Positions 48,801 to 51,200 of a DNA stretch of 64,000 bases are shown here, piece by piece. This stretch comes from Metopolophium dirhodum (lineage: Eukaryota > Arthropoda > Insecta > Hemiptera > Aphididae). Position 1 is the first letter of the stretch; the number at the start of each line of letters is the position of its first letter. The stretch is taken from contig NC_083560.1 of NCBI RefSeq assembly GCF_019925205.1, forward strand, positions 98,670,083 through 98,734,082, read 5' to 3'. Made by a program: the position numbers and the translations under genes. The notes under the pieces are model-generated. The model was not told where the DNA came from and did no database searches. It saw only the letters and a program-made list of their open reading frames with translations.

Positions 48801-50255
48801 GAATTTTATTTTTATTGTTCAAGTTTGACTGGTCATTTTGTCAACATATCGTCTCAAAAACATAATACATCCCTTTAAATTTAAGTTGACAAAAAATTTG
48901 AATTAATAAACTAAATATTAATAAAAGTAGGTATTCAAAAATAAATTATACAACTGATATATCAAACCCTCAAAAATATTATCATCTATATCTCTTAAAA
49001 TTATTCTATGAACCATAAAAACAATCGTATGTAACATGTTGTTTATGTTGTACAGGGATTAAAGAAAAAAGTGTCCAGACATCTTTTTTCAACATAATAA
49101 AAAAATATAGTATAGTAAAAAGAAACTTATGAAAAAATACACTTTTTTAAGATATTTAAAATGTTTAAAATTAATTAGACATGGAAAAAGTATATTTAAT
49201 TTTACCTTAGGTTTTCGAGTAGTTTTTTTTGTCATTGCTAATGAATTTTCAAGATGATTCATTTCTGTTGTGATAGTTTTAATGAACTCTTGAAAGTTAC
49301 GATTATTGATAAGCCATCCTTGTACCAATACCTAATTAAAAAAAAAATGAATCCATATTACTATTGTACTTTTATTCAATGAAATATTTCAAACCTGTTG
49401 AGCTGGTGATGTGTAAAATGGTGTATGTACTATAACTGTGACATACACTTGTGGTTCAAAAACCATTTGATCAGAGCCAGGTACAATAAACTATCAGGAA
49501 AAATTAAATGATAAATAAAAAAAAGCAATAGCAAAAAAATGTATAATTCATACAGGCCTGATAAACCCCTTGATACTTCTACGCAGTGCTACAGTCATCT
49601 CATCAAGCATAACATGACATCTCTGAATGTCCTAGTCAAAAATAAAAACCATAATATAGGTATAACAACAGATCTAATACTTATCAACTGTAATTAAGTA
49701 TTTTAAGTATTCTTACCACTGAACAGTTTGATGGACTCATATCTAAACAATATACCATATTATATACTGCTGTCAAAAAATAAACACGAGTAAATGCATC
49801 CATAACAAAAATAGAATTTGCAAAGCCATCTTTATCCAAATTTTCTTCTCTGGGTATAAATGACATGATTTTACACTGCTCAGGTGATTCAACATCCAAG
49901 TCGTCGTCTACCATCTGTATGGTACCCAAACGTTTCAAATACCACATGACACGCATGTCTGCACTCATCGATCTACCCTTGTCAATCAGTACATAAACGC
50001 ACGAGGCAAGGGCATAGGATCCCACAGGTAGTGGTGCAGCATAAGTAAACGTCTCATGTCCATTATCCTGTTGCACACAATTATACGTGAATAAAATACA
50101 TGTAATCATCGATAGGTTAGAAGTACAGAAGGATTTACCTGTGTCTGGGAGTTGTTGAGAACTACAGAGAGCAGAGAACTGGAATCGGAATCCGTTGATG
50201 ATGTCATTATACTACTGCAATCACTGTTATTATCGCTATCGTCAGACGCCTCCAT
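364..50255 (-). CDS. SZT2: SZT2, KICSTOR complex subunit (whole gene, 42 coding exons)
   Basis: The product is the large scaffold subunit of KICSTOR (with KPTN, ITFG2 and KICS2), which anchors GATOR1 at the lysosome and is needed for mTORC1 shut-off when amino acids or glucose run low. The 42 exons join to 11,049 nt (3,682 aa plus stop); every intron is GT..AG and all phases agree. Recognisable blocks in order: a VWA-like VITDG segment (~residue 323), LSRYLYHKRWIWS, AGIINMVLEV, ECWIEPQHG, CIGSLFTF, FPLFIHLVCT, NRRNMFVYKE, LTLKVHGISPVG, SRLIHYC, MHLHSFTYDFHVR, and the C-terminal QYIVVLPN..FDAFVIID block. Human SZT2 is about 3,430 aa, so this copy is slightly longer, mainly in acidic, Ser- or Gln-rich linkers. 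An in-frame ATG 18 nt upstream (50271-50273) is possible, but the chosen ATG has A at -3 and G at +4. An in-frame TGA lies just above both. The family is seen in the sequence; the role is inferred from vertebrate work. Confidence 0.95.
960..1392 (-). CDS. SZT2: SZT2 exon 41 (residues 3384-3528)
   Basis: Ser/Asn-rich linker, then a helical block AAELVAHTVDTAANRCRIHL LWKLF that matches human [24 protein letters not shown]. The acceptor sits right after a long T tract. Phase 2 in, phase 0 out (CAG|GTAAAT). Confidence 0.93.
1444..1725. mobile_element. Small inverted-repeat element, copy 1
   Basis: A GC-richer island in the intron. Its left end has CTGCTGCGGTAGATGGTACG, and its right end near 1710-1725 has ACTGTCTACCGGGCC, which is partly the reverse complement. 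The left end also recurs inverted at 3081-3124. Probably a small non-autonomous DNA element; class unknown. Confidence 0.45.
2970..3126. mobile_element. Small inverted-repeat element, copy 2
   Basis: Begins and ends with the same GCAGTGTGTGC word in direct orientation. Its right ~44 bp is the near-exact reverse complement of the left end of the 1444 element. Related to that element, in the opposite orientation. Confidence 0.4.
4107..4366 (-). CDS. SZT2: SZT2 exon 40 (residues 3298-3384)
   Basis: DYILVHHMAGSDIQRRQEL, then YEVCGLFDATLVM, then EITLSYYVLLTN matches human EYALVSAWHSSGS, FDVSLLVC and LRLQFFVVLTS. Phase 0 in, phase 2 out (AA|GTATGT). Confidence 0.94.
4432..4640 (-). CDS. SZT2: SZT2 exon 39 (residues 3228-3297)
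   Basis: TEIPVTGLQLYEYLVENCSE matches human [20 protein letters not shown], followed by an acidic tail. Donor ACT|GTAAGA, phase 0. An antisense open frame here is a shadow. Confidence 0.93.
4708..5011 (-). CDS. SZT2: SZT2 exon 38 (residues 3127-3228)
   Basis: Contains MHLHSFTYDFHVRILSDRL, the most readily recognised stretch of the family (human MHVHSFSYDFHLRLVHQHV), then FLDDFLKYYTLPP. Phase 0 in, phase 1 out. Confidence 0.97.
5140..5329 (-). CDS. SZT2: SZT2 exon 37 (residues 3063-3126)
   Basis: YYKKTIPGVSGGLLLIEIGV then FYYIKLSYIERARI matches human [33 protein letters not shown]. Phase 2 in, phase 0 out (CCG|GTAAAG). Confidence 0.95.
5394..5597 (-). CDS. SZT2: SZT2 exon 36 (residues 2995-3063)
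   Basis: WRLESAATRDHLVDASKLKT ..RLTVAYAQYIETDPLFSGFQ matches the human block [20 protein letters not shown]. Phase 2 in and out (GATGG|GTAAGT). Confidence 0.91.
5672..5804 (-). CDS. SZT2: SZT2 exon 35 (residues 2951-2995)
   Basis: A 44-codon exon. FRTFYQQSRLIHYCLTPLLF matches human [20 protein letters not shown]. Phase 1 in, phase 2 out. Confidence 0.95.
5805..6341 (-). other. SZT2 intron 34 (0.5 kb)
   Basis: AT-rich intron; nothing recognised in it. Confidence 0.8.
6342..6941 (-). CDS. SZT2: SZT2 exon 34 (residues 2751-2951)
   Basis: A 200-codon exon. KLFLLAVSGQSVHALSYNC ..LSRWLEWRSNAFTSSIYHMI G matches the human LLLLEVVDKKLQLLTYNW..LVRLVQWQNARSHLIFCLL block. The rest is a basic linker. 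Ends ACAG|GTAGAT, phase 1. Confidence 0.92.
7050..7378. repeat. Repeat with degenerate TTTGGTTCAAG words in intron 33
   Basis: Between 7050 and 7378 the words GAACCAAAC or their complement recur at least six times, with a palindromic AACCGGTTCAACCGGTT core near 7225. The ends AGGTGGGTCGAA and TTTTACCCACTCT are partly inverted copies. This looks like a small transposable element rather than unique intron. Confidence 0.4.
7473..7903 (-). CDS. SZT2: SZT2 exon 33 (residues 2607-2751)
   Basis: Completes an Arg codon with exon 32 and reads IHISHVLREFKTHLSW, matching the human LLPSILSEFTTLV position. It ends in an acidic Asn-rich linker; phase 1 out. Confidence 0.9.
7904..9485 (-). other. SZT2 intron 32 (1.6 kb)
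   Basis: AT-rich. It holds an open stretch at about 9349-9430 that cannot be an exon of this gene (see rejected items). No repeat with clear ends was seen. Confidence 0.8.
9486..9732 (-). CDS. SZT2: SZT2 exon 32 (residues 2525-2607)
   Basis: LFVWWRGRDNMEVLQQKLTS..YSLWDIYIE matches human [28 protein letters not shown], and the end LAKWLAFGA corresponds to human LQRWMGFMV. Ends in phase 2 (CG|GTAAGT). Confidence 0.93.
9801..10194 (-). CDS. SZT2: SZT2 exon 31 (residues 2394-2525)
   Basis: LSLPIETKITKLFIHNLKRN..LLLYPP corresponds to human LALPTS..ALAWYLRQNLLIFLHSP, and ITSGKRGLACVLFD to human GTGGKGVACITLAF. Phase 0 in, phase 1 out. Confidence 0.94.
10195..10700 (-). other. SZT2 intron 30 (0.5 kb)
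   Basis: AT-rich intron with a slightly GC-richer stretch at 10565-10640 that could be a repeat fragment; no ends were identified. Confidence 0.75.
10701..10867 (-). CDS. SZT2: SZT2 exon 30 (residues 2338-2393)
   Basis: DEIRIDLVRVLQNRLNDGVL then LLTTMLYRNPLCRLYPDDV matches human [36 protein letters not shown]. Phase 1 in, phase 0 out. Confidence 0.96.
10941..11061 (-). CDS. SZT2: SZT2 exon 29 (residues 2298-2338)
   Basis: A 40-codon exon ending DLTLKVHGISPVG, matching human IQLLVHGVGQAG. Donor GTGG|GTAAGT, phase 1. Confidence 0.93.
11123..11287. mobile_element. 165-bp MITE-like element with 28-bp inverted ends
   Basis: The first 28 bases (starting TGTTCAAGTTAAGAAACGTA) match the reverse complement of the last 28 at 26 positions. 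It lies in SZT2 intron 28 (11062-12433). A second member of the family lies at 18511-18670. Confidence 0.65.
11288..12433 (-). other. Rest of SZT2 intron 28
   Basis: AT-rich intron sequence with no supportable feature. Confidence 0.75.
12434..12623 (-). CDS. SZT2: SZT2 exon 28 (residues 2234-2297)
   Basis: Low-conservation linker rich in Gln, Asn, Asp and Ser (YDSDDDDTMSRCSSATSTT). Phase 2 in, phase 0 out (AAT|GTTAGT). An antisense open frame here is a shadow. Confidence 0.85.
12681..12915 (-). CDS. SZT2: SZT2 exon 27 (residues 2156-2234)
   Basis: FTLGQFKCPVVWSTRFSLHP and FSVRNRRNMFVYKES..VFYLR match human FVPGHFSCDVVWGTVIRVH and FSVVNRKNMFVYQER..VYYLR. Another frame of this stretch is also open for 77 codons but is not the coding one. 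Confidence 0.95.
13312..13760. mobile_element. Foldback element with ~173-bp arms
   Basis: Left arm at 13312-13484 and right arm at 13588-13760 are near-perfect reverse complements (for example GGATGTCAGCGCACTATTTG on the left), with a ~100-bp loop. It lies in SZT2 intron 26 (12916-13921). It has no coding capacity, and transcripts would form a long hairpin. A diverged relative is at about 48660-49010. Confidence 0.7.
13922..14136 (-). CDS. SZT2: SZT2 exon 26 (residues 2084-2156)
   Basis: IVKQNVHQAATVVNQTILLC then LYETKTCDPLLEP parallels human [29 protein letters not shown]. Donor AACA|GTGTAA was preferred over AACAGT|GTAACT because only the former gives phase 1, needed by exon 27. Confidence 0.87.
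14201..14529 (-). CDS. SZT2: SZT2 exon 25 (residues 1975-2084)
   Basis: Starts KLDQLDIILDIDNGHDCYAL and later carries ILPNFWIILKIQQD, which matches human CLPDFWLIVRVLQD. Phase 0 in, phase 2 out (CAG|GTAAAT). Confidence 0.93.
15221..15635. mobile_element. Foldback element, family FB1 copy 1
   Basis: Two ~200-bp arms in inverted orientation meet near 15435. Left end GAGGACGCTACACAG, right end CTGTGTAGCATCCTC. Both arms carry the CTCAGCAGATCAC / GTGATCTGCTAAG pair. It lies in SZT2 intron 24 (14530-16003), and the rest of that intron is plain AT-rich sequence. Confidence 0.65.
16004..16204 (-). CDS. SZT2: SZT2 exon 24 (residues 1908-1974)
   Basis: VEWCMRDEMAAGLLQYPTVT ..LEKIIEHV..SP matches human IRWLLEDEMVGALRR..AAAHIHSSP, followed by IPVHFVVPS. 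Phase 0 in and out. Confidence 0.93.
16310..16403 (-). CDS. SZT2: SZT2 exon 23 (residues 1876-1907)
   Basis: A 31-codon linker exon (SASLPPQHAQGLAEFLAE near its end). It is weakly conserved; retained because both splice sites and both phases (2 in, 0 out) fit. Confidence 0.85.
16461..16680 (-). CDS. SZT2: SZT2 exon 22 (residues 1803-1876)
   Basis: DLKVSLDVYCLMLPINV matches human DLSVTLDVFVLTLPLEV. It is followed at once by nine consecutive Asp, encoded by a GAT/GAC triplet run at about 16538-16570. Donor TC|GTTAGT, phase 2. Confidence 0.93.
16860..17265. mobile_element. Foldback element, family FB1 copy 2
   Basis: Imperfect arms share AGTAAGCTTAAATAATAG and ATTATCTGTGTTTTCT with their inverted partners (AAGCTTACT near 17195, AAAACACACATAAT near 17157). 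The right end, TTGTAAAACGGAGGAC, resembles the ends of the 15.2 and 21.6 kb copies. It lies in SZT2 intron 21 and is older than copy 1. Confidence 0.5.
17327..17531 (-). CDS. SZT2: SZT2 exon 21 (residues 1735-1803)
   Basis: QDIFPLFIHLVCTIK then VRSLPTC matches human LPPLFLHLTCSVR..VCSLPTC. Phase 0 in, phase 1 out (ATTC|GTAAGT). Confidence 0.95.
17608..17790 (-). CDS. SZT2: SZT2 exon 20 (residues 1674-1734)
   Basis: HHDMIHSKFSATLDRHMLKP then HQDYYFYDL matches human ALHSVIQEKFLEISRLHF..PHYFFYC. I placed the acceptor at TTTAAG|GTTGTA because it is the one that keeps phase 0. Its pyrimidine tract is weak, so the left edge of this exon in coding order is the least certain in the gene. Confidence 0.82.
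17791..18510 (-). other. Distal part of SZT2 intron 19
   Basis: AT-rich intron, nothing recognised. An in-frame extension of exon 20 into 17791-17817 is open but would require a phase-2 acceptor that does not fit exon 19. Confidence 0.7.
18511..18670. mobile_element. 160-bp MITE-like element, relative of 11123-11287
   Basis: Ends 18511-18536 and 18645-18670 are imperfect inverted copies sharing CAAGTTAAGAA and AGTACT/AGTAC words. The CAAGTTAAGAA core is common to the 11.1 kb element. It lies in SZT2 intron 19. Confidence 0.5.
18765..19106. mobile_element. 342-bp TA-flanked MITE (CAGGGTRTCCC ends)
   Basis: Begins CAGGGTGTCCCGCAAGGAT and ends with the inverse of CAGGGTATCCCATGAGGAT. TA dinucleotides lie at both junctions (18763-18764, 19107-19108), as for Tc1/mariner-type insertion. 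It has no transposase and lies in SZT2 intron 19. Confidence 0.6.
19350..19531 (-). CDS. SZT2: SZT2 exon 19 (residues 1613-1673)
   Basis: DPMFLEKYLYKIRVIYDRSL ..FQALHLG..IQRAVDRCQHRLISFDIT parallels the human HAQRCYVRGLFRSLQ..LLTAVDACEELLQEIDIT block. Donor AAG|GTAAAA, phase 0. Confidence 0.93.
19593..20321 (-). CDS. SZT2: SZT2 exon 18 (residues 1370-1613)
   Basis: The largest exon. It has a moderately conserved start (GQCFIKRVNDTRLILTVGPS; human CYARLVNPQHVFLTFLP), then YPTHMFIDVYDCRQEDVE (human CPVYIYSCSLEALRE), then a long acidic Ser-rich tail. Ends CCC G|GTAACT, phase 1. Confidence 0.92.
20384..20645 (-). CDS. SZT2: SZT2 exon 17 (residues 1283-1370)
   Basis: DSDCIGSLFTFQHMQHMC follows on directly from exon 16, as human DAACIGSLLTFEYLLQLC follows its EPQYG block. 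Then comes LPFTFNLVNLLPKC (human IPFHFDLMGLLPQC). Phase 0 in, phase 1 out. Confidence 0.95.
21615..21870. mobile_element. Foldback element, family FB1 copy 3
   Basis: Left end GTTGTCTCCGTTTACAAACC resembles the inverted right ends of copies 1 and 2. Near the centre, AAGCAAATTATGAG faces CTCCTAAATTGCTT. It abuts an RptA fragment at 21872. Confidence 0.45.
21872..22450 (-). repeat. RptA fragment, reverse orientation
   Basis: Starts TTTTAGATTCTGAGCAGAGT and continues through the TTGATTTTACAATGATGTG and AAAAACGGGAATTTTTACG blocks that mark the 3' part of RptA. It is truncated near 22450. Small open frames here are repeat-internal. Confidence 0.7.
22640..23110 (+). repeat. RptA fragment, forward orientation (5' part)
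   Basis: Begins AAAAAGGTGGGTAAGTGAAT, with the CTCTGCTGTACAGTAGG and AAACGATTCTGAGCG words of the RptA 5' end. It is truncated near 23110. Together with the fragment at 21872 it gives two RptA pieces in divergent orientation about 190 bp apart. Confidence 0.7.
24644..25980. mobile_element. TA-flanked foldback element with ~0.4 kb inverted arms (carries a nested SINE)
   Basis: Arms at 24644-25046 and 25577-25980 are close reverse complements. Ends read CCGTGTGTCCCAAAAAACAG and the inverse of CAGTGTGTCCCAAAAAACAG. TA lies on both sides (24642-24643, 25981-25982), suggesting a Tc1/mariner-like non-autonomous element. The loop contains a SINE (25098-25388). No transposase is present. Confidence 0.8.
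25098..25388 (+). mobile_element. Full-length tRNA-derived SINE nested in the foldback loop
   Basis: The head resembles a tRNA-Ser/Leu gene: GACGAGGTGGCCGAGCGGT (A box region) and GGTCCGAGTTCGATCC (B box). The body is unrelated and the tail is poly(A). It is flanked by a perfect 10-bp duplication AAAAATAGCT (25088-25097 and 25389-25398). It depends on another element's reverse transcriptase; which one is unknown. It is not a functional tRNA gene, because the tRNA body has been replaced. Confidence 0.85.
26597..26815. mobile_element. ~220-bp inverted-repeat element
   Basis: Left end TAGTTTAGCAGCGGCC and right end GGCCGCTGCTGCTATTA are inverted copies with one small insertion. The GC-rich ends stand out in AT-rich DNA. 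The target duplication is unclear. Confidence 0.4.
27600..28620. promoter_or_regulatory. CpG-denser promoter-like patch inside intron 16
   Basis: From about 27940 to 28460 CpG dinucleotides are much commoner than in surrounding intron (GCGCGAT, CGCCGCGCCGGC, GACGAACGCG). On the minus strand TATAAAAA sits at 27995-27988, with a TCAGT initiator-like word at 27919-27915. On the plus strand GATATTTAAG (near 28086) is followed by a strong splice-donor-like CAGAG|GTAAGG near 28142. No protein was recognised. Could be an internal SZT2 promoter, a nested gene's promoter, or simply an unmethylated island. Confidence 0.35.
29821..31326 (+). repeat. RptA copy, near full length but diverged
   Basis: Starts with the GGTCACTCTGCTGTACAG end and finishes TCGCTCCGCTCAGAATCT, so both ends are present in 1.5 kb. 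Internal modules (TTGTATTACATTTTCAAG, then CTTTTGAAAACGATTGGGAA) are in the usual order. It is clearly older than the copies near 57-60 kb. Confidence 0.7.
34360..35420 (+). repeat. Old RptA internal fragment
   Basis: Recognisable only by repeated internal modules (TTTTTAATCTTTAGCTGTAA, AACTGCTATTATAACAACAT, GTTCCACGAAAAATC). Both ends are missing. Confidence 0.45.
36165..36445 (+). mobile_element. 5'-truncated SINE, second copy
   Basis: The same SINE as at 25098, but it starts at the AACGCGACGG word and so lacks the A box region. The B box GGTCCGAGTTCGATCC and the poly(A) tail are present. It is flanked by a 12-bp duplication AATACCTATACA (36153-36164, 36446-36457) inside a short CAATACCTATA tandem run. 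Truncation with a clean duplication fits target-primed reverse transcription. Confidence 0.8.
37560..37640. repeat. Possible hAT-like element end
   Basis: CCAGGGGTAGACTGGGCCAA resembles the terminal words of hAT-type small elements as I remember them. No matching second end was established, so this is a weak call. Confidence 0.25.
38240..39790 (+). repeat. RptA copy split by a 735-bp insertion
   Basis: The left part (38240-38882) has the RptA start (CTGTGCAGTAGG, GGGTCACTGTAATGGAT). The right part (39618-39790) resumes exactly where the left stopped, completing the TTGTATTAAATTTTC module. It is diverged from the 57-60 kb copies. Confidence 0.65.
38883..39617. mobile_element. 735-bp TA-target insertion within RptA
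   Basis: Left end ATATCAGGTGGGGTAAGTGG, right end the inverse of AGATCAGGTGGAGTAATTG. TA is duplicated at 38881-38882 and 39618-39619. Removing it restores the uninterrupted RptA module, so the boundaries are well supported. No coding capacity is visible. Confidence 0.7.
40113..40502 (-). CDS. SZT2: SZT2 exon 16 (residues 1153-1282)
   Basis: Holds CVIQYVIFPPN (human CVVQYILFPPH), a Gln/Lys/Asp linker and LITECWIEPQHGTV (human LVTEVWVEPQYGRV). It ends at GCG|GTGAGT, phase 0, before the 19.5 kb intron. Confidence 0.95.
40503..41159 (-). other. SZT2 intron 15 (0.66 kb)
   Basis: Very AT-rich intron; nothing recognised. Confidence 0.8.
41160..41241 (-). CDS. SZT2: SZT2 exon 15 (residues 1125-1152)
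   Basis: A 27-codon exon, IRLREGFKFAHSSAGIINM then VLEVDMIE, matching human VRLSEGFHFA..GIINMVLEL. Donor GAA|GTTAGT, phase 0 out. Confidence 0.95.
41242..42207 (-). other. SZT2 intron 14 (0.97 kb)
   Basis: AT-rich intron; nothing recognised beyond a short GAGTAATGAGTAATGAGT run near 41705. Confidence 0.8.
42208..42525 (-). CDS. SZT2: SZT2 exon 14 (residues 1019-1125)
   Basis: Contains LSRYLYHKRWIWS, nearly the same as human LSRYLYHQRWLWS, then QLARTLSVLTR. Phase 2 in and out (AG|GTATAA). Confidence 0.96.
42607..42827 (-). CDS. SZT2: SZT2 exon 13 (residues 946-1019)
   Basis: IIDDLKYNIELL starts the exon and YVYLMDKPLEKILIR closes it, matching human CLVVLHKPLDKLLIR. Between them is a Ser/Glu/Asn-rich linker. 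Ends in phase 2. Confidence 0.94.
42890..43013 (-). CDS. SZT2: SZT2 exon 12 (residues 904-945)
   Basis: A 41-codon exon ending PSCCCVVLHLAFQSCVPASV-HHK, matching human PCMVLRLGFP..ARHK. Phase 2 in, phase 0 out. Confidence 0.92.
43073..43381 (-). CDS. SZT2: SZT2 exon 11 (residues 801-904)
   Basis: RFADFWKPVCTLD, LLLRHDRPLPQW and FVLIDEHSYVKCL correspond to human QFAAYWKPVLSMD, LILEHDTPIPKH and FVLVEGYSYVKLL. Phase 2 in and out. Confidence 0.95.
43445..44123 (-). CDS. SZT2: SZT2 exon 10 (residues 575-801)
   Basis: Begins PYEFLHDITC (human YDILHDVSC), then ALIARFWLTMRSIAQTDLLV (human RRFWNTLQSINQTDQML), then a long Gln/Asn/Ser linker, then the GVPLFYY motif. Phase 1 in, phase 2 out. Confidence 0.95.
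44197..44470 (-). CDS. SZT2: SZT2 exon 9 (residues 484-575)
   Basis: KLQLKLILPWTNHIYIEYDI matches the human LEVKLVLLWKHNMRIEYV block. A Pro/Thr/Glu-rich linker follows. It ends in phase 1 at AAAG|GTAAAA. Confidence 0.93.
44575..44698 (-). CDS. SZT2: SZT2 exon 8 (residues 442-483)
   Basis: Encodes KKQFSDHIQANLDNIVCCRL then REGFIIE, corresponding to human VSVRLREGYSVREV. Phase 2 in, phase 0 out (GAG|GTATTT). Confidence 0.93.
44962..45450 (-). repeat. Old RptA fragment, reverse orientation, in intron 7
   Basis: Begins AAATTCTGAGTGGAGCAAT, followed by the TTTTGTGTCTGTCTATGGAG and AAAATGCTTGAAAATGGAAT blocks. Heavily diverged. The rest of intron 7 (to 45782) is plain AT-rich sequence. Confidence 0.5.
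45783..46146 (-). CDS. SZT2: SZT2 exon 7 (residues 321-442)
   Basis: One of the strongest family signatures. It runs LIVITDGMITLADIQ, then LNQLRCISVACSFLHV, then PYSELMQLIATATSGTYL. The VITDG strand looks VWA-like (an inference). Donor AG|GTATTT, phase 2. Confidence 0.96.
46443..46520. repeat. Possible hAT-like element end in intron 6
   Basis: CAGTGGCGGCTCATCAGGGG is like a hAT-type terminal sequence from memory. A second end in 46.5-46.9 kb could not be fixed. The rest of intron 6 (46147-47285) shows nothing else. Confidence 0.3.
47286..47478 (-). CDS. SZT2: SZT2 exon 6 (residues 257-321)
   Basis: Asn/His-rich linker followed by the conserved GFINTLRYGMLAVRLLP segment just before the VWA-like strand. 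It ends in phase 1 at A|GTAAGC. Confidence 0.92.
47690..48390 (-). repeat. Old RptA fragment, reverse orientation, in intron 5
   Basis: GGAAATTTTTACGCAAGAAC, ATTTATATGAGCATTTTCC and AAAGTTCCTCATAAGTCTC are RptA internal words in reverse order. Both ends are missing. Confidence 0.5.
48660..49010. mobile_element. Diverged relative of the 13.3 kb foldback
   Basis: AGTGTGTCAGCATACTATCTG and GAGTAATCTTAAAAGTAAAATC match the left arm of 13312-13484. TCAAAAATATTATCATCTATAT near 48975 matches the start of its right arm. The arms have drifted apart. It lies in SZT2 intron 5. Confidence 0.4.
49206..49331 (-). CDS. SZT2: SZT2 exon 5 (residues 215-256)
   Basis: Begins VLVQGWLINNRNFQEF, which matches human VLVQGCLLDPSQREAF. 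It ends in a basic linker (KKTTRKPK) at donor AAG|GTAAAA, phase 0. Confidence 0.93.
49395..49490 (-). CDS. SZT2: SZT2 exon 4 (residues 183-214)
   Basis: A 32-codon exon encoding FIVPGSDQMVFEPQVYVTV and onward, matching the human VPGS..F.PEIYVTI stretch. Donor CAG|GTTTGA, phase 0/0. Confidence 0.93.
49554..49631 (-). CDS. SZT2: SZT2 exon 3 (residues 157-182)
   Basis: A 26-codon exon encoding DIQRCHVMLDEMT..RRSIKGFIRP. It aligns with the human segment that ends in GGLLRPF. Too short for ordinary ORF calling; recovered by splice sites and phase (0/0). Confidence 0.93.
49717..50067 (-). CDS. SZT2: SZT2 exon 2 (residues 40-156)
   Basis: Encodes the conserved N-terminal block (VYVLIDKGRSMSADMRVMWY, then VYFLTAVYNMVYCLDMSPS), which parallels the human start of SZT2. 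Acceptor CAACAG, donor GTG|GTAAGA, phase 0 at both ends. Confidence 0.93.
50139..50255 (-). CDS. SZT2: SZT2 exon 1 (residues 1-39)
   Basis: Short acidic, Ser-rich N-terminus beginning MEASDDSDNNSDCSS. The donor is CAG|GTAAAT and the exon ends in phase 0. A 5' UTR must lie to the right, but its limits are not visible. Confidence 0.85.
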
Positions 50256-51200
50256 CGTGTATATATTTGGCATATAATTATTCCGTCATGTATGCTAAAC
50301 GATAATACCAGCACGACCGGTGGTATCGCACTCTACGAAATATTGATGAAAACTGGTTATTTCATTTGCATAATATATAATAATTATAACATGGGTAAAC
50401 ATAGGTATTTAGCTATTTGTATTACTTGCCTACACAGTTTGCGTATAATAAATAATAATGGTATCTGTAACTCAGCCAGTCGTCCGGCTACGGCTACCTA
50501 ACGAAAATATTATTATTATTGACGTATTTCGTCAGCAGCCATCAGAAATCGCAAAAACAGAGTAATAATAATTGTTATTAACGTCGTGAATCGTGATAAT
50601 GAACGGTTTTCCGCATAACAATAATTCCGTTTGATACGATAATGATAAGGCAATGCCCGCGACGCACGTGCCCGTAATTATTATTATTACTATTATTATT
50701 GTTATTGAAAACCACAGCATAGCCGTGACGCAATAGCCAGTGCTACAACACAACAACTGGTGTCTGGTGGGTGGTGGTGTTGATAATGGACGAAATAACA
50801 CGAAAACGAAACAACGAAGCTGTAACAGATATATTGGTGTATACTACTACTTACTGCACAGAGTGCACAAATATTCTGCGAAAGACAGGCCGCAACGACC
50901 GCGACCACGGCAGGAGTCACAATAATAAACTAAGTGGTATAGAACACATGACCGATAGCAAATACCTACTCGAATGATTCGTGAATTGAGCGGTACAGCC
51001 ACCGCCGACCAACAACATAATATTATTCGATCGTCTAAACTCTAAATTATTGTAATAAGCTGTGTGTAATAACGTATAATTATATTACCTACTCGATCGG
51101 TCGACCATAACACTTCGACGCCGTCGTCTGCGTTCAATTGTCTATTTGTCTGTAGATACAGTTTTTTTTTCTCACAGTCCGTATATTATGTGAAAAATAT
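50256..51200 (-). promoter_or_regulatory. SZT2 5' flank, probable 5' UTR and promoter
   Basis: Immediately upstream of the SZT2 start the DNA becomes CpG-richer (GACGCACGTGCCCG, GCCGCAACGACCGCGACC, CGACGCCGTCGTC near 51118), in contrast with the introns. A CACGTG E-box is at 50665-50670. No TATA box at a convincing distance. Open frames on both strands here look like by-products of composition. Confidence 0.5.

Noticed and set aside
50532..50977. Several overlapping open frames on both strands upstream of SZT2, one with a CTEC-type Cys pair.
   Set aside because: Their mutual overlap and lack of any family motif fit the CpG-richer composition of a promoter or 5' UTR. No divergent gene can be supported.
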